From Candidatus Binatia bacterium (GTDB lineage: Bacteria > Desulfobacterota > Binatia > Bin18), in contig OX638322.1 in the NCBI GenBank assembly GCA_951812575.1, positions 2,913,925 through 2,977,924 of the forward strand: DNA of 64,000 nt, given 5' to 3'. Positions 43,240-51,363 of the stretch are shown one piece after another. The translations under genes were made by a program, and so were the position numbers. Position 1 is the stretch's first letter. Every line of letters begins with the position of its first letter. The notes below the pieces were generated by a model. That model saw only the letters and a list, made by a program, of their open reading frames with translations. It was not told where the DNA came from and ran no database searches.

Positions 43240-44291
43240 TCCTCTTGCCGCTGTAAGCGCTGCGCATATTTCCGGTATAAGCCCCGAAACTGATGGTAGC
43301 TCAGGCCAAGTCGTTCGGCGGTCTTCTTTTGATTATACCGCGTCGCACGTAATCCGTTTGTAAGCAGCTTACACTCGAACTCCTGTACCGCCTGGGTAAA
43401 GGATGTGTGAGAAGCGCTCTCATCGGTGGGGACCGCCCGAGGGAAGACGGCTGGTTCCTCTTCTTGTTCCCCTGACGCCTGGGGGGAGGGCTGAAACGGG
43501 TCGAGTACGATGTCGGCCTCACGAATCAAGCTCGTATCCGCACGATAGACTGCGCGCTCGACCACATTTTTCAATTCTCTGACATTGCCCGGCCAGGGAT
43601 AATTATCCAGAACGGTACGCGCGGCGTCACTGAACTGCGGCACGTCTTCCCGTCCCAACTCGAAAGCCATCCGCGCGGCAAAATGGTTGGTGAGGAACAC
43701 AATATCCTCGGGGCGCTCACGCAGGGGCGGGAGAAAAAGCACCTCGAAAGACAGCCGGTCGAGCAGGTCGGCTCTGAACTGCCCGCGTGCCGCGAGCGCC
43801 CTGAGGTCGGCATTGGTTGCGCCAATAATCCGCACATGAGTCTCAATCGGCTGCGAACTGCCGACCCGCTCGAAGCTGCCATATTCGACCACCCGCAGAA
43901 TTTTCTCCTGGGTTTCAAGCGGAATGTTTCCAATCTCATCAAGAAAGAGGGTGCCGTTGTGAGCGCTCTCAAAGCGGCCGAGGCGCTGGCGGGTCGCTCC
44001 GGTAAAAGCCCCGGCTTCATGGCCGAATAATTCGGCTTCGATCAGGCCGGGTGAGAGTGCCGCACAGTGCAGGGTGACAAAGGGCCCTTGCCATCGCTCA
44101 GACAGGTAATGCAGTCGAGCCGCGGCAAGCTCTTTGCCCGTCCCGCGTTCCCCTATCAGGAGAACCGGCCGGTTGACCCGAGCCACCTGGGATAAGCGCT
44201 CCTGAAATGCCAGGAATGCTTCTGACTGTCCGAGTGCTTCCTGAGGACCAGAAGAGGTGTCTGGAGTAAAGGCAGTGGGTTTTTTCGCCAT
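43236..44291 (-). CDS. pspF: Sigma-54 activator PspF-like
   Basis: A 351-residue bacterial enhancer-binding protein with no N-terminal sensory domain, as in PspF. Walker A GERGTGKE (47-54), GAFTGA loop for sigma-54 contact (94-99), Walker B LFLDEIGN, and a C-terminal Fis-type helix-turn-helix (TAERLGLSYHQFRGLYRKY). It drives the psp promoter divergent from it and is inhibited by PspA. The stop overlaps the MaoC gene end by 4 bases. Confidence 0.92.
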   Translation of the reverse strand: MAKKPTAFTPDTSSGPQEALGQSEAFLAFQERLSQVARVNRPVLLIGERGTGKELAAARLHYLSERWQGPFVTLHCAALSPGLIEAELFGHEAGAFTGATRQRLGRFESAHNGTLFLDEIGNIPLETQEKILRVVEYGSFERVGSSQPIETHVRIIGATNADLRALAARGQFRADLLDRLSFEVLFLPPLRERPEDIVFLTNHFAARMAFELGREDVPQFSDAARTVLDNYPWPGNVRELKNVVERAVYRADTSLIREADIVLDPFQPSPQASGEQEEEPAVFPRAVPTDESASHTSFTQAVQEFECKLLTNGLRATRYNQKKTAERLGLSYHQFRGLYRKYAQRLQRQED

Positions 44292-44383
44292 ATATCGGTG
44301 TATATAGCATATCGAGAGCGAAAATAAATCTACACTGTTCCTCTTTATTTTTATAAGTATCTGGAAAGAAAAGACTTTCTGAA

Positions 44384-44401
44384 TTGGCATACGAGATGCA
44401 A
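44384..44401 (+). promoter_or_regulatory. Sigma-54 (-24/-12) promoter of pspA
   Basis: TTGGCATACGAGATGCAA matches the -24/-12 pattern YTGGCACGNNNNTTGCW with the GG and GC elements in correct spacing (GG 44386-44387, GC 44398-44399). It lies 37 bases before the pspA start and downstream of the divergent pspF start, precisely where PspF would activate. Mismatches are T for C after TGGCA and A for T before TGC. Confidence 0.75.
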
Positions 44402-44437
44402 TACTCCAGAGTGTATCGATAGCAAAGGAGAAGCATC

Positions 44438-45127
44438 ATGGGGATTTTCACCCGAGTCCGTGACATTATCAGCGCCAACCTCAACGCCATGCTTGATAAA
44501 GCGGAAGACCCGGAGAAGCTCATTCGGCTCATGATTAAGGAAATGGAGGATACCCTGGTCGAAATTAAAGCCTCCTGCGCCGGGGCGATGGCCGCAAAAA
44601 AGAAAATCGAGCGTGACTGTCAAACGGTCGGAACACGGGCCGGCCAGTGGGGCGAAAAGGCCCAGCTCGCAGTCGATAAAGGGCGCGAAGACCTGGCGCG
44701 TGAGGCCCTCATGCAGAAGCGTCGCTATACCGAACGCAGCACCGCGCTGCAAAAAGAACGCACCGAGTGTGACGCGCTGATTCGCCAGTATCAGGAGGAT
44801 ATGACCCAGTTGGAAAATAAGCTTGGCACCGTCCGCGAAAAACAGCGCCTGCTCATCCAGCGTCATATCCATGCCCAAAAGCGGAAACGCGCCCAGGAAG
44901 ACCTGCGCCGCCTCGATAGCTCGGAGGCGTTTGTCCGATTTGAGCAATTTGAAAATCGGATTGAGCGCATGGAAGCGGAATCCGACCTGGTCAACCCCGG
45001 CCCCAGCGCTGAGCATCAACTCGCACAAGAGTTTGTCCGACTGGAAGGCGATGAGGAGATTGAAAAAGAGTTAGCCAGGCTCAAAGCCGCGGTTGAGCAA
45101 AAGACCACCGCGCCGCCACAGGACTAA
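44438..45127 (+). CDS. pspA: Phage-shock protein A
   Basis: A 229-residue PspA/Vipp1-type coiled-coil ESCRT-III-like protein: GIFTRVRDIISANLNAMLDKAEDPEKLIR in two parts is the membrane-binding amphipathic start, followed by long coiled coil. PspA binds stressed inner membrane and inhibits PspF. CAAAGGAGAAGC precedes ATG 44438. Confidence 0.95.
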   Translation: MGIFTRVRDIISANLNAMLDKAEDPEKLIRLMIKEMEDTLVEIKASCAGAMAAKKKIERDCQTVGTRAGQWGEKAQLAVDKGREDLAREALMQKRRYTERSTALQKERTECDALIRQYQEDMTQLENKLGTVREKQRLLIQRHIHAQKRKRAQEDLRRLDSSEAFVRFEQFENRIERMEAESDLVNPGPSAEHQLAQEFVRLEGDEEIEKELARLKAAVEQKTTAPPQD

Positions 45128-45169
45128 TCTGTTGTCACGAAGCGAACTGATAGAGAGTGAGTCTGAAAT

Positions 45170-45424
45170 ATGGATGCCCCAATTTGGTCGCTTGTTGTTC
45201 TCTTCATCTTCGTCTCGGTCTTTGTTGCGGTGGTTGGAGGGCTGGCGCTGACCGTGTGGCTCATCTGGAGAAAAAGCACGCCCAAACAGGGCCATCTGGC
45301 CCAGGCGGATGAAGCCCAGATGATTCAGGAACTCTATCAGGGCCTATCCAAGATGGAGGCCCGCGTGGAAGCGTTGGAGACGCTTTTGCTTGACCAGGAA
45401 AGGAAAGGAGAAGGAAAACGATGA
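45170..45424 (+). CDS. pspB: Phage-shock protein B
   Basis: An 84-residue PspB: one N-terminal transmembrane helix (residues about 4-28, WSLVVLFIFVSVFVAVVGG), then a short basic stretch and a coiled-coil tail (MIQELYQGLSKMEARVEALE). PspB and PspC sense secretin or ion leakage and free PspF from PspA. It overlaps pspC by 4 bases. Confidence 0.9.
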   Translation: MDAPIWSLVVLFIFVSVFVAVVGGLALTVWLIWRKSTPKQGHLAQADEAQMIQELYQGLSKMEARVEALETLLLDQERKGEGKR

Positions 45425-45801
45425 CAACAGCCGAACGCCCGACGGGCTTATACCGGTCACGCGACGGGATGCTGCTCGGTGTGTGTAAAGGGATCGCCGA
45501 CTATCTCGATATTTCACTCTTTTGGACGCGGATGCTGGCCGTCCTGTTTTTTCTCTTCTCCGGGCTGTGGCCTGTGGGCGGCCTGTATCTATTGGCTGCG
45601 ATGGTGATGAAGCCAGAGCCTGTCGTGCCGTTCGCCAGTGCGGGCGAACGCGAGTTCTATGACGCCTACGTCAACTCGCGCGGGCTGGCGCTCCACCGTT
45701 TGAAACACACCTTTGATCATCTCGACCGTCGCATCCAACGCATGGAAGATGTGGTGACGAATCGCGAGTATGACTGGGAACGGCGCCCGCATAAATCATA
45801 A
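45421..45801 (+). CDS. pspC: Phage-shock protein C
   Basis: A 126-residue PspC-domain protein: TGLYRSRDGMLLGVCKGIADYLDISLF in two parts, a hydrophobic helix MLAVLFFLFSGLWPVGGLYLLAAMVM, and a C-terminal helix. Inner-membrane sensor partner of PspB. Start overlaps pspB stop (ATGA). Confidence 0.92.
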   Translation: MTTAERPTGLYRSRDGMLLGVCKGIADYLDISLFWTRMLAVLFFLFSGLWPVGGLYLLAAMVMKPEPVVPFASAGEREFYDAYVNSRGLALHRLKHTFDHLDRRIQRMEDVVTNREYDWERRPHKS

Positions 45802-45905
45802 GCCGTCCCCAACCCATCCATTTCCCTCCATCCTACCGGTGCTGCGCTAGCAGAACGACCAAATGCGCGGTAAATAGTGTAGAGTTGAGCATGAAGGAGG
45901 GGATC

Positions 45906-47828
45906 ATGACACAGTACTGGAGCTCGACTCACACGCACCGGTGGCACATCCGTTGGGCAGCCGGCCTGGCCGTAGCGCTCACCGGTTTGTTCTGCTCTCC
46001 AAGCTGGGCCGTTACCCCAGAAGAGCAGAAGCCCGATGGTCAGGCGTTGTATGAGCAGCACTGCGCGAAATGTCACGCCGGGCAGTCAACCCGTGCGGCG
46101 CAGCTTGACATTATGCGCCGCCTGCCGGCCGAGTTCGTGTTGCACTCGCTGGAGTTGGGCAAAATGAAATTCCAAGGCGTGCTGCGGACCAACGAAGAGC
46201 GCCGCGCCATCTCCGAATGGGTCACCAGCAAGAAGCTCAAACCGGAGGCAGCTACCGATGAAACGGTGGCGGGTTTTTGTGCCGACGCCCCAGGCGAATT
46301 CATGGTCGCAGACGACACCCCGCAGTGGAACGGCTGGGGTGTGGATGTCGTCAACAGCCGTTTCCAGCCCGCGGAACAGGCCGGGGTCAGCGCAGAGCAG
46401 GTCTCCAAGCTGAAGGTCAAGTGGGTGTTTGGCCTGCCGATGGACTACCAGACCTCCCAGCCGACTGTGGTCGGCAACCGGGTCTTTGTCGGCACCATGA
46501 AAGGCCGGGTGTATTCGCTCGATGCCAAGACCGGCTGTCTGTACTGGTCGATGAAACCCAGATCCGGGGTGCGTTCGACCCTGGTCGTCGGAAAACTGCC
46601 GGGGACCGATCCGGCCCGCTATGTGGTCTATTTCGGGGATTCCGAAGCCACGGTCTACGCCCTGGACGCCCGGACGGGCACGGAGTTATGGCGCAACAAG
46701 ATTGACGATCATCCCATGGCGCGTATCACCGGAACGCCCAAGCTGCACGGCAATCGGCTCTACGTGCCCCTGACGGCCCTGGAAGAGGCGGCCGGCGCGG
46801 ATGCCGACTACGAGTGCTGTACCTTTCGGGGCACGCTGGTGGCCATGAACCCGATTAACGGCAAGATGGTCTGGAAGACCTATACGATTCCAGAGCCGGC
46901 CGTTCCGGTTCGGAAAAACAGGAAGGGCACCCAGTTGTGGGGCCCCTCGGGAGCCTCGGTCTGGTCTTCCCCCACACTCGATCTGGAACGCGGCCGGCTG
47001 TATGTCACCACGGGTGACAATTATTCGGACCCGGCTTCGCTCACCAGCGATGCCATCGTGGCTTTTGATCTGAGAACGGGTGAATTCCTCTGGTCTCAAC
47101 AGTTTACGCCGAACGACGCCTGGAATATCGGCTGTGAGACCGATGACGACTCGAACTGTCCCGAGGCCAGGGGTCCGGATTTGGACTTTGGCTCGTCGGC
47201 GATTCTGGTCACGCTGCCCAGCGGCAAGCGCGTCCTCCTGGCCGGACAGAAATCCGGCGTCCTTCACGCCGTAGACCCAGACCGGGACGGCGAAATTCTC
47301 TGGCAGCAGCGGTTGGGCAAGGGCGGCCTGATCGGGGGCATCCAGTGGGGACCGGCGGCCGATGCCCGGACCATCTATGTGGCCCTGTCCGATATCGGTA
47401 TTGAGACCCACAAAGATAAAGACCTGGGCTGGACGACCAGCCTTGACGGGAGTGTCGGCGGGGGGATGTTTGCCTATGATGTGGAGACGGGTGAGCGTAA
47501 ATGGCATACCCCGCCCCCAGGCTGTAACGGGCGCGCCCAGTGCAGCCCGGCGCAGTCCGCGGCCATATCCGTGATCCCCGGCGTGGTCTTTTCCGGTTCT
47601 GTCGATGGCCATTTGCGCGCCTACTCAGCCGCAGACGGCGCCGTGGTCTGGGAGTATAACGCCGACCAGGAATACGAAAGCACGAATGGGGTCCAGACCA
47701 AAGGAGGCTCGTTCGACGGGCCCGGCCCGACGATTGTCGACGGCATGTTGTATGTGAATTCCGGCTACGGCTATTGGGGCGGCATGCCGGGCAACGCGCT
47801 GCTGGCCTTTTCGGTCGATGACAAATAG
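45906..47828 (+). CDS. Exported quinohemoprotein dehydrogenase, PVA-dehydrogenase-like (copy 1)
   Basis: A 640-residue exported protein from ATG 45906 (AAGGAGGGG ahead). Signal peptide to about residue 37; cytochrome c domain with CAKCH at 53-57 binding heme c; then an eight-bladed PQQ beta-propeller with GWGVDVVNSRF, adjacent Cys304-Cys305 (ECCTFRG, the vicinal pair that lies over PQQ) and repeated W-type motifs (VYSLDAKTG, VYALDARTG). The heme-first layout and length resemble polyvinyl-alcohol dehydrogenase (cytochrome). It oxidises an alcohol in the periplasm and passes electrons to heme. Substrate unknown. Confidence 0.87.
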   Translation: MTQYWSSTHTHRWHIRWAAGLAVALTGLFCSPSWAVTPEEQKPDGQALYEQHCAKCHAGQSTRAAQLDIMRRLPAEFVLHSLELGKMKFQGVLRTNEERRAISEWVTSKKLKPEAATDETVAGFCADAPGEFMVADDTPQWNGWGVDVVNSRFQPAEQAGVSAEQVSKLKVKWVFGLPMDYQTSQPTVVGNRVFVGTMKGRVYSLDAKTGCLYWSMKPRSGVRSTLVVGKLPGTDPARYVVYFGDSEATVYALDARTGTELWRNKIDDHPMARITGTPKLHGNRLYVPLTALEEAAGADADYECCTFRGTLVAMNPINGKMVWKTYTIPEPAVPVRKNRKGTQLWGPSGASVWSSPTLDLERGRLYVTTGDNYSDPASLTSDAIVAFDLRTGEFLWSQQFTPNDAWNIGCETDDDSNCPEARGPDLDFGSSAILVTLPSGKRVLLAGQKSGVLHAVDPDRDGEILWQQRLGKGGLIGGIQWGPAADARTIYVALSDIGIETHKDKDLGWTTSLDGSVGGGMFAYDVETGERKWHTPPPGCNGRAQCSPAQSAAISVIPGVVFSGSVDGHLRAYSAADGAVVWEYNADQEYESTNGVQTKGGSFDGPGPTIVDGMLYVNSGYGYWGGMPGNALLAFSVDDK

Positions 47829-47862
47829 GCAGGTTCTTGCAACACACAAAAGGGGGAGTGTT

Positions 47863-49773
47863 ATGGGTACGACGGATAGGGTAGGGCTCAAAAACCTGAT
47901 AACGTGGCTGAGCGGAGCGCTGTGTTTTGCCGTGCTCCAGTGGAGTGTCCCGGCGAGTTGGGCAATGGAGGCCGGCGCCCACCAGACGCCCGATGCGGAG
48001 CAACTCTACAACACCTACTGCGCCCAGTGTCATGAAGGCCAGGTGAAACGGGCCCCGATCCGTGAGGTCATGTCACGCCTGCCCGCGGAGATGGTGCTGC
48101 ATTCGCTGAGCGTAGGCAAGATGCGCATGCAGGGCTGGATGCGAACCATTGCCGAGCGCCGCGCCTTGTCTGAATGGATCACCGGCAAGAAGGTCAAGGA
48201 CACGGACGAGACGGTTGCCGGATTTTGCGCGGACGCGCCAGGCGAATTCTCTATCGAAGACGGCGCTCCGCAGTGGAACGGCTGGGGGGCTGATCTCACC
48301 AATAGCCGCTTCCAGTCGGCTGAGCAGGCTGGCATTGCAGCCGACCAAGTGCCCAATCTCGAGGTCAAATGGGTGTTTGGCTTGCCCATGGATTTTCGGG
48401 TCTCCCAGCCGACCGTGGTGGGCGGGCGGGTGTTTATCGGTTCGCTCCAGGGCCGGATTTATTCGCTCGATGCCAAGACCGGCTGCTTGTACTGGTCGGT
48501 GAAAACGGACGGTGGGGTACGCTCGACCATGGTGGTCGATACCCTGCCGGGTACCACCCCGCCACGCCATGTTGTCTATGTGGGCGACGCGGCGGCAAAC
48601 ATGTATGCGCTGGACGCCCGCACGGGCAAGGAACTCTGGAAAGTGGACGTGGACGACCATCCCTTGGCGACGATTACCGGCACGCCCAAAACGCACGGCA
48701 ACCGGCTCTACGTGTCCACTACCGCCCTGGAGGAAATCGCCGGCTCCGACCCGACCTACGAGTGTTGTACGTTTCGCGGCAAGATCATGGCCCTCAACCG
48801 TTTTAACGGCAAGCTGGTGTGGCGGGCCTATATGCTGGACCCAGCCGTACCGGTCCGTAAGAATGCGATCGGCGTGCAGCTCTGGGGACCGTCCGGGGCG
48901 TCGATCTGGTCTTCCCCCGCGCTCGACCCGGAGCGCAACCGCATATATGTGACCACGGGCGATAATTACTCCGACCCGGCCTCGCTGACGAGTGATGCGG
49001 TGGTCGCCCTTGATCTGCGCACCGGGGACGTCTTATGGTCGAAGCAATTTACGCCCAACGACGCCTGGAACGCGGGTTGTGAGCTGGAGGACGATACCAA
49101 CTGTCCGGAGGCGCGCGGCCCGGACCTGGACTTCGCCTCCTCGCCCATCCTGCGGATACTGCCTGACGGTCGGCGTATTATCCTGGCCGGCCAGAAGTCC
49201 GGGGTGATGCACGCCATAGACCCGGACCGGAACGGTGAGATTCTCTGGCAGGAGCGGGTCGGCAAGGGCGGCCTGGTCGGCGGGATTCAATGGGGCTCGG
49301 CCGCAGATGCCAAACAGGTCTATGTGGCGCTGTCCGATATTGGGCTGAGGACCGTCAGGGATTCCGATATCGGCTTTGATACCAGGCTCGACAGTAGTGT
49401 GGGGGGCGGCATGTTTGCCCTTGATATCGAGACCGGTGAGCGCAAATGGCACGTCCCACCGCCAGGCTGCGGGGAGCGAACCAATTGCAGTCCGGCCCAG
49501 TCGGCCGCGGTGTCGGCGCTGCCCGGCGTGGTCTTCTCCGGTTCCGTGGATAGCCATTTACGCGCCTATGCGACCGACAGCGGAGCGGTGGTGTGGGAGT
49601 ACAACGCCGACCAGGAGTATGAGAGCACCAATGGCATCAAGACCCGCGGCGGCTCATTTGACGGCCCAGGGCCGACTATTGTCGACGGTATGGTCTACGT
49701 CCATTCGGGCTACGGCTTTTCCGGTGGCATCGGTGGTAACGCCCTGATCGCGTTCTCGGTGAATGGGGAATAA
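47863..49773 (+). CDS. Exported quinohemoprotein dehydrogenase, PVA-dehydrogenase-like (copy 2)
   Basis: A 636-residue paralogue from ATG 47863 (AGGGGGAG ahead), 34 bases after copy 1. CAQCH heme motif, ECCTFRG vicinal cysteines, GWGADLTNSRF and YSLDAKTG motifs are kept. Tandem duplication is clear since both share long identical stretches such as VKWVFGLPMDF-like and NQEYEST-like segments in equivalent places. The two are probably one transcript. Copy 3 at 57492 is closer to this copy (both have QVKRAP after the heme motif). Confidence 0.88.
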   Translation: MGTTDRVGLKNLITWLSGALCFAVLQWSVPASWAMEAGAHQTPDAEQLYNTYCAQCHEGQVKRAPIREVMSRLPAEMVLHSLSVGKMRMQGWMRTIAERRALSEWITGKKVKDTDETVAGFCADAPGEFSIEDGAPQWNGWGADLTNSRFQSAEQAGIAADQVPNLEVKWVFGLPMDFRVSQPTVVGGRVFIGSLQGRIYSLDAKTGCLYWSVKTDGGVRSTMVVDTLPGTTPPRHVVYVGDAAANMYALDARTGKELWKVDVDDHPLATITGTPKTHGNRLYVSTTALEEIAGSDPTYECCTFRGKIMALNRFNGKLVWRAYMLDPAVPVRKNAIGVQLWGPSGASIWSSPALDPERNRIYVTTGDNYSDPASLTSDAVVALDLRTGDVLWSKQFTPNDAWNAGCELEDDTNCPEARGPDLDFASSPILRILPDGRRIILAGQKSGVMHAIDPDRNGEILWQERVGKGGLVGGIQWGSAADAKQVYVALSDIGLRTVRDSDIGFDTRLDSSVGGGMFALDIETGERKWHVPPPGCGERTNCSPAQSAAVSALPGVVFSGSVDSHLRAYATDSGAVVWEYNADQEYESTNGIKTRGGSFDGPGPTIVDGMVYVHSGYGFSGGIGGNALIAFSVNGE

Positions 49774-49842
49774 GACATCTGCCCCCGAGGTGTTTCCCCC
49801 TGACTGGAAGATGGTGCCCGAATCCCTTATCCTTTTGGCTAT

Positions 49843-51363
49843 ATGAGGTGTGCGAGCATCTTCTTCGTTGTGTTGATGGTCTTCCACAGTGCCCCGGTGG
49901 CACTGAGCCATGAGCCAGGGCCAGCCCCCCATGGAGCTACCCCCCCTCCGCAAAACCTCAGCCAGAGTCAGCCCTCCATGGAGCTGACCCTGGCTGAGAG
50001 TATTGCGCTGGCCCTGCAGAACAACCGGAGCCTTTTTAACGCACGTCTCAGCCGCGTCACGCAGAAGTTCGACCTCAAAGTAGCCGAGGACGAGTTTTGG
50101 CCAGACGTCAACATCGATTCCCTCGTCGATTATGATATCGCCTGGGATGCCGAGCGGAGAAGGTTGGAATACAATGAAGGGACCACACTCTTCCCCACGG
50201 TCACTCTGCGCCTCCCTACCGGCGGAGCGTTCTCTGTCGGCTTGAACAACACCTTCCGGGACGCAGGGGCACAAGATTCGTACACCTCCTCGCCGTCGCT
50301 CAATTTTGTCCAGCCCTTGCTGAAAGGCGGTGGCGTGGCAGTAGCGACCGCCAACCTGAGGAACGCCCGGCGCCGAGAAGAGATCAACGTCCTGACGTTC
50401 AAGACGACTCTTATCAACATCGTCAACTCGGTCATTTCGGCCTATCGGCGCTTTACCCTGGCCAAACGTCAGGTCGACATCAGCGCCCGCTCCTTGCAAC
50501 GGACCCGGGAGCAACTGGCCGTGAACCAACTCCTGATCCAGACCGGCAGAATGGCTGAGCGTGATGCCATACAGACCGAGGCGGATATCGCCAATCGGGA
50601 ACTCAGGCTGACGGAAACCCAAAACAGCCTGGATAACGCCCGGCTCGGCCTGATTAACGTGTTGGATATTGACAGTCGGACACAGATTGAACCAACGGAA
50701 CCCTTGACCATCACCCCCACGTCTCCCGATCTGGCCCTCAGCCTGGCCACCGCCTTCAAGCATCGTCCGGATTATCTCCGAGCGCTGCTGAGTCTCGAGA
50801 ACCTCAAGACCGACCTCGTGGTGGCGAAGAACAACCGGCTGTGGGACCTGTCTTTCAGCCTGGCGACCTCTGCCACTGATAGCCAAAAATCATTGCGCAG
50901 GACGCTTGGAAGCGCCCTGGGTGATGTCGTCAATAGAGGCACGTATGGAGTCGGGCTGGGATTGAGTATTCCCTTCTATGGGGATCTGACCCGGCAGCAG
51001 CGGTATGTGAGGGCCAGCACCGCCCTGCAACAGGCCGAGCACGACCTCACGGAATTCCGCCAGAATATCGATATCGAGGTCCGCAACGCCGTGCGTGACG
51101 TTGTGGTCCGACTGCGACAGGTTGACCTGGCGCGCCGGGCCCGGGAACTGGCCGAGCAAAAGATCGCCGTCGAACAGGAAAAGCTGAAATTGGGCCTGTC
51201 GACAAACTTCCAACTGGTCATCTTTGAGGACGACCTGGTCAATGCCCATAATAACGAAGTGAGCACCACCACCGCCTATCTCAACGCGTTGACTTCGTTC
51301 GACCGGACACTGGGCACGACCCTGGAGACCTGGAAGATCGATATCAAAAGGATGGAAGAATAA
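49843..51363 (+). CDS. TolC-type outer-membrane efflux protein
   Basis: A 506-residue outer membrane factor with signal peptide (IFFVVLMVFHSAPVALS), proline-rich linker, then two repeats of the TolC helical hairpin: LTLAESIALALQNNRSLFNARL and later helices with DLVVAKNNRLWDLSFSL. It forms the exit duct for the exporter encoded downstream; the stop overlaps the adaptor start (TAATG at 51361-51365). Confidence 0.9.
   Translation: MRCASIFFVVLMVFHSAPVALSHEPGPAPHGATPPPQNLSQSQPSMELTLAESIALALQNNRSLFNARLSRVTQKFDLKVAEDEFWPDVNIDSLVDYDIAWDAERRRLEYNEGTTLFPTVTLRLPTGGAFSVGLNNTFRDAGAQDSYTSSPSLNFVQPLLKGGGVAVATANLRNARRREEINVLTFKTTLINIVNSVISAYRRFTLAKRQVDISARSLQRTREQLAVNQLLIQTGRMAERDAIQTEADIANRELRLTETQNSLDNARLGLINVLDIDSRTQIEPTEPLTITPTSPDLALSLATAFKHRPDYLRALLSLENLKTDLVVAKNNRLWDLSFSLATSATDSQKSLRRTLGSALGDVVNRGTYGVGLGLSIPFYGDLTRQQRYVRASTALQQAEHDLTEFRQNIDIEVRNAVRDVVVRLRQVDLARRARELAEQKIAVEQEKLKLGLSTNFQLVIFEDDLVNAHNNEVSTTTAYLNALTSFDRTLGTTLETWKIDIKRMEE

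Noticed and set aside
46686..50886. Long antisense frames opposite the quinoprotein and TolC genes (46686-47612, 49654-50886)
   Set aside because: They mirror the coding pattern of the real genes and show no motif, signal peptide or ribosome site.
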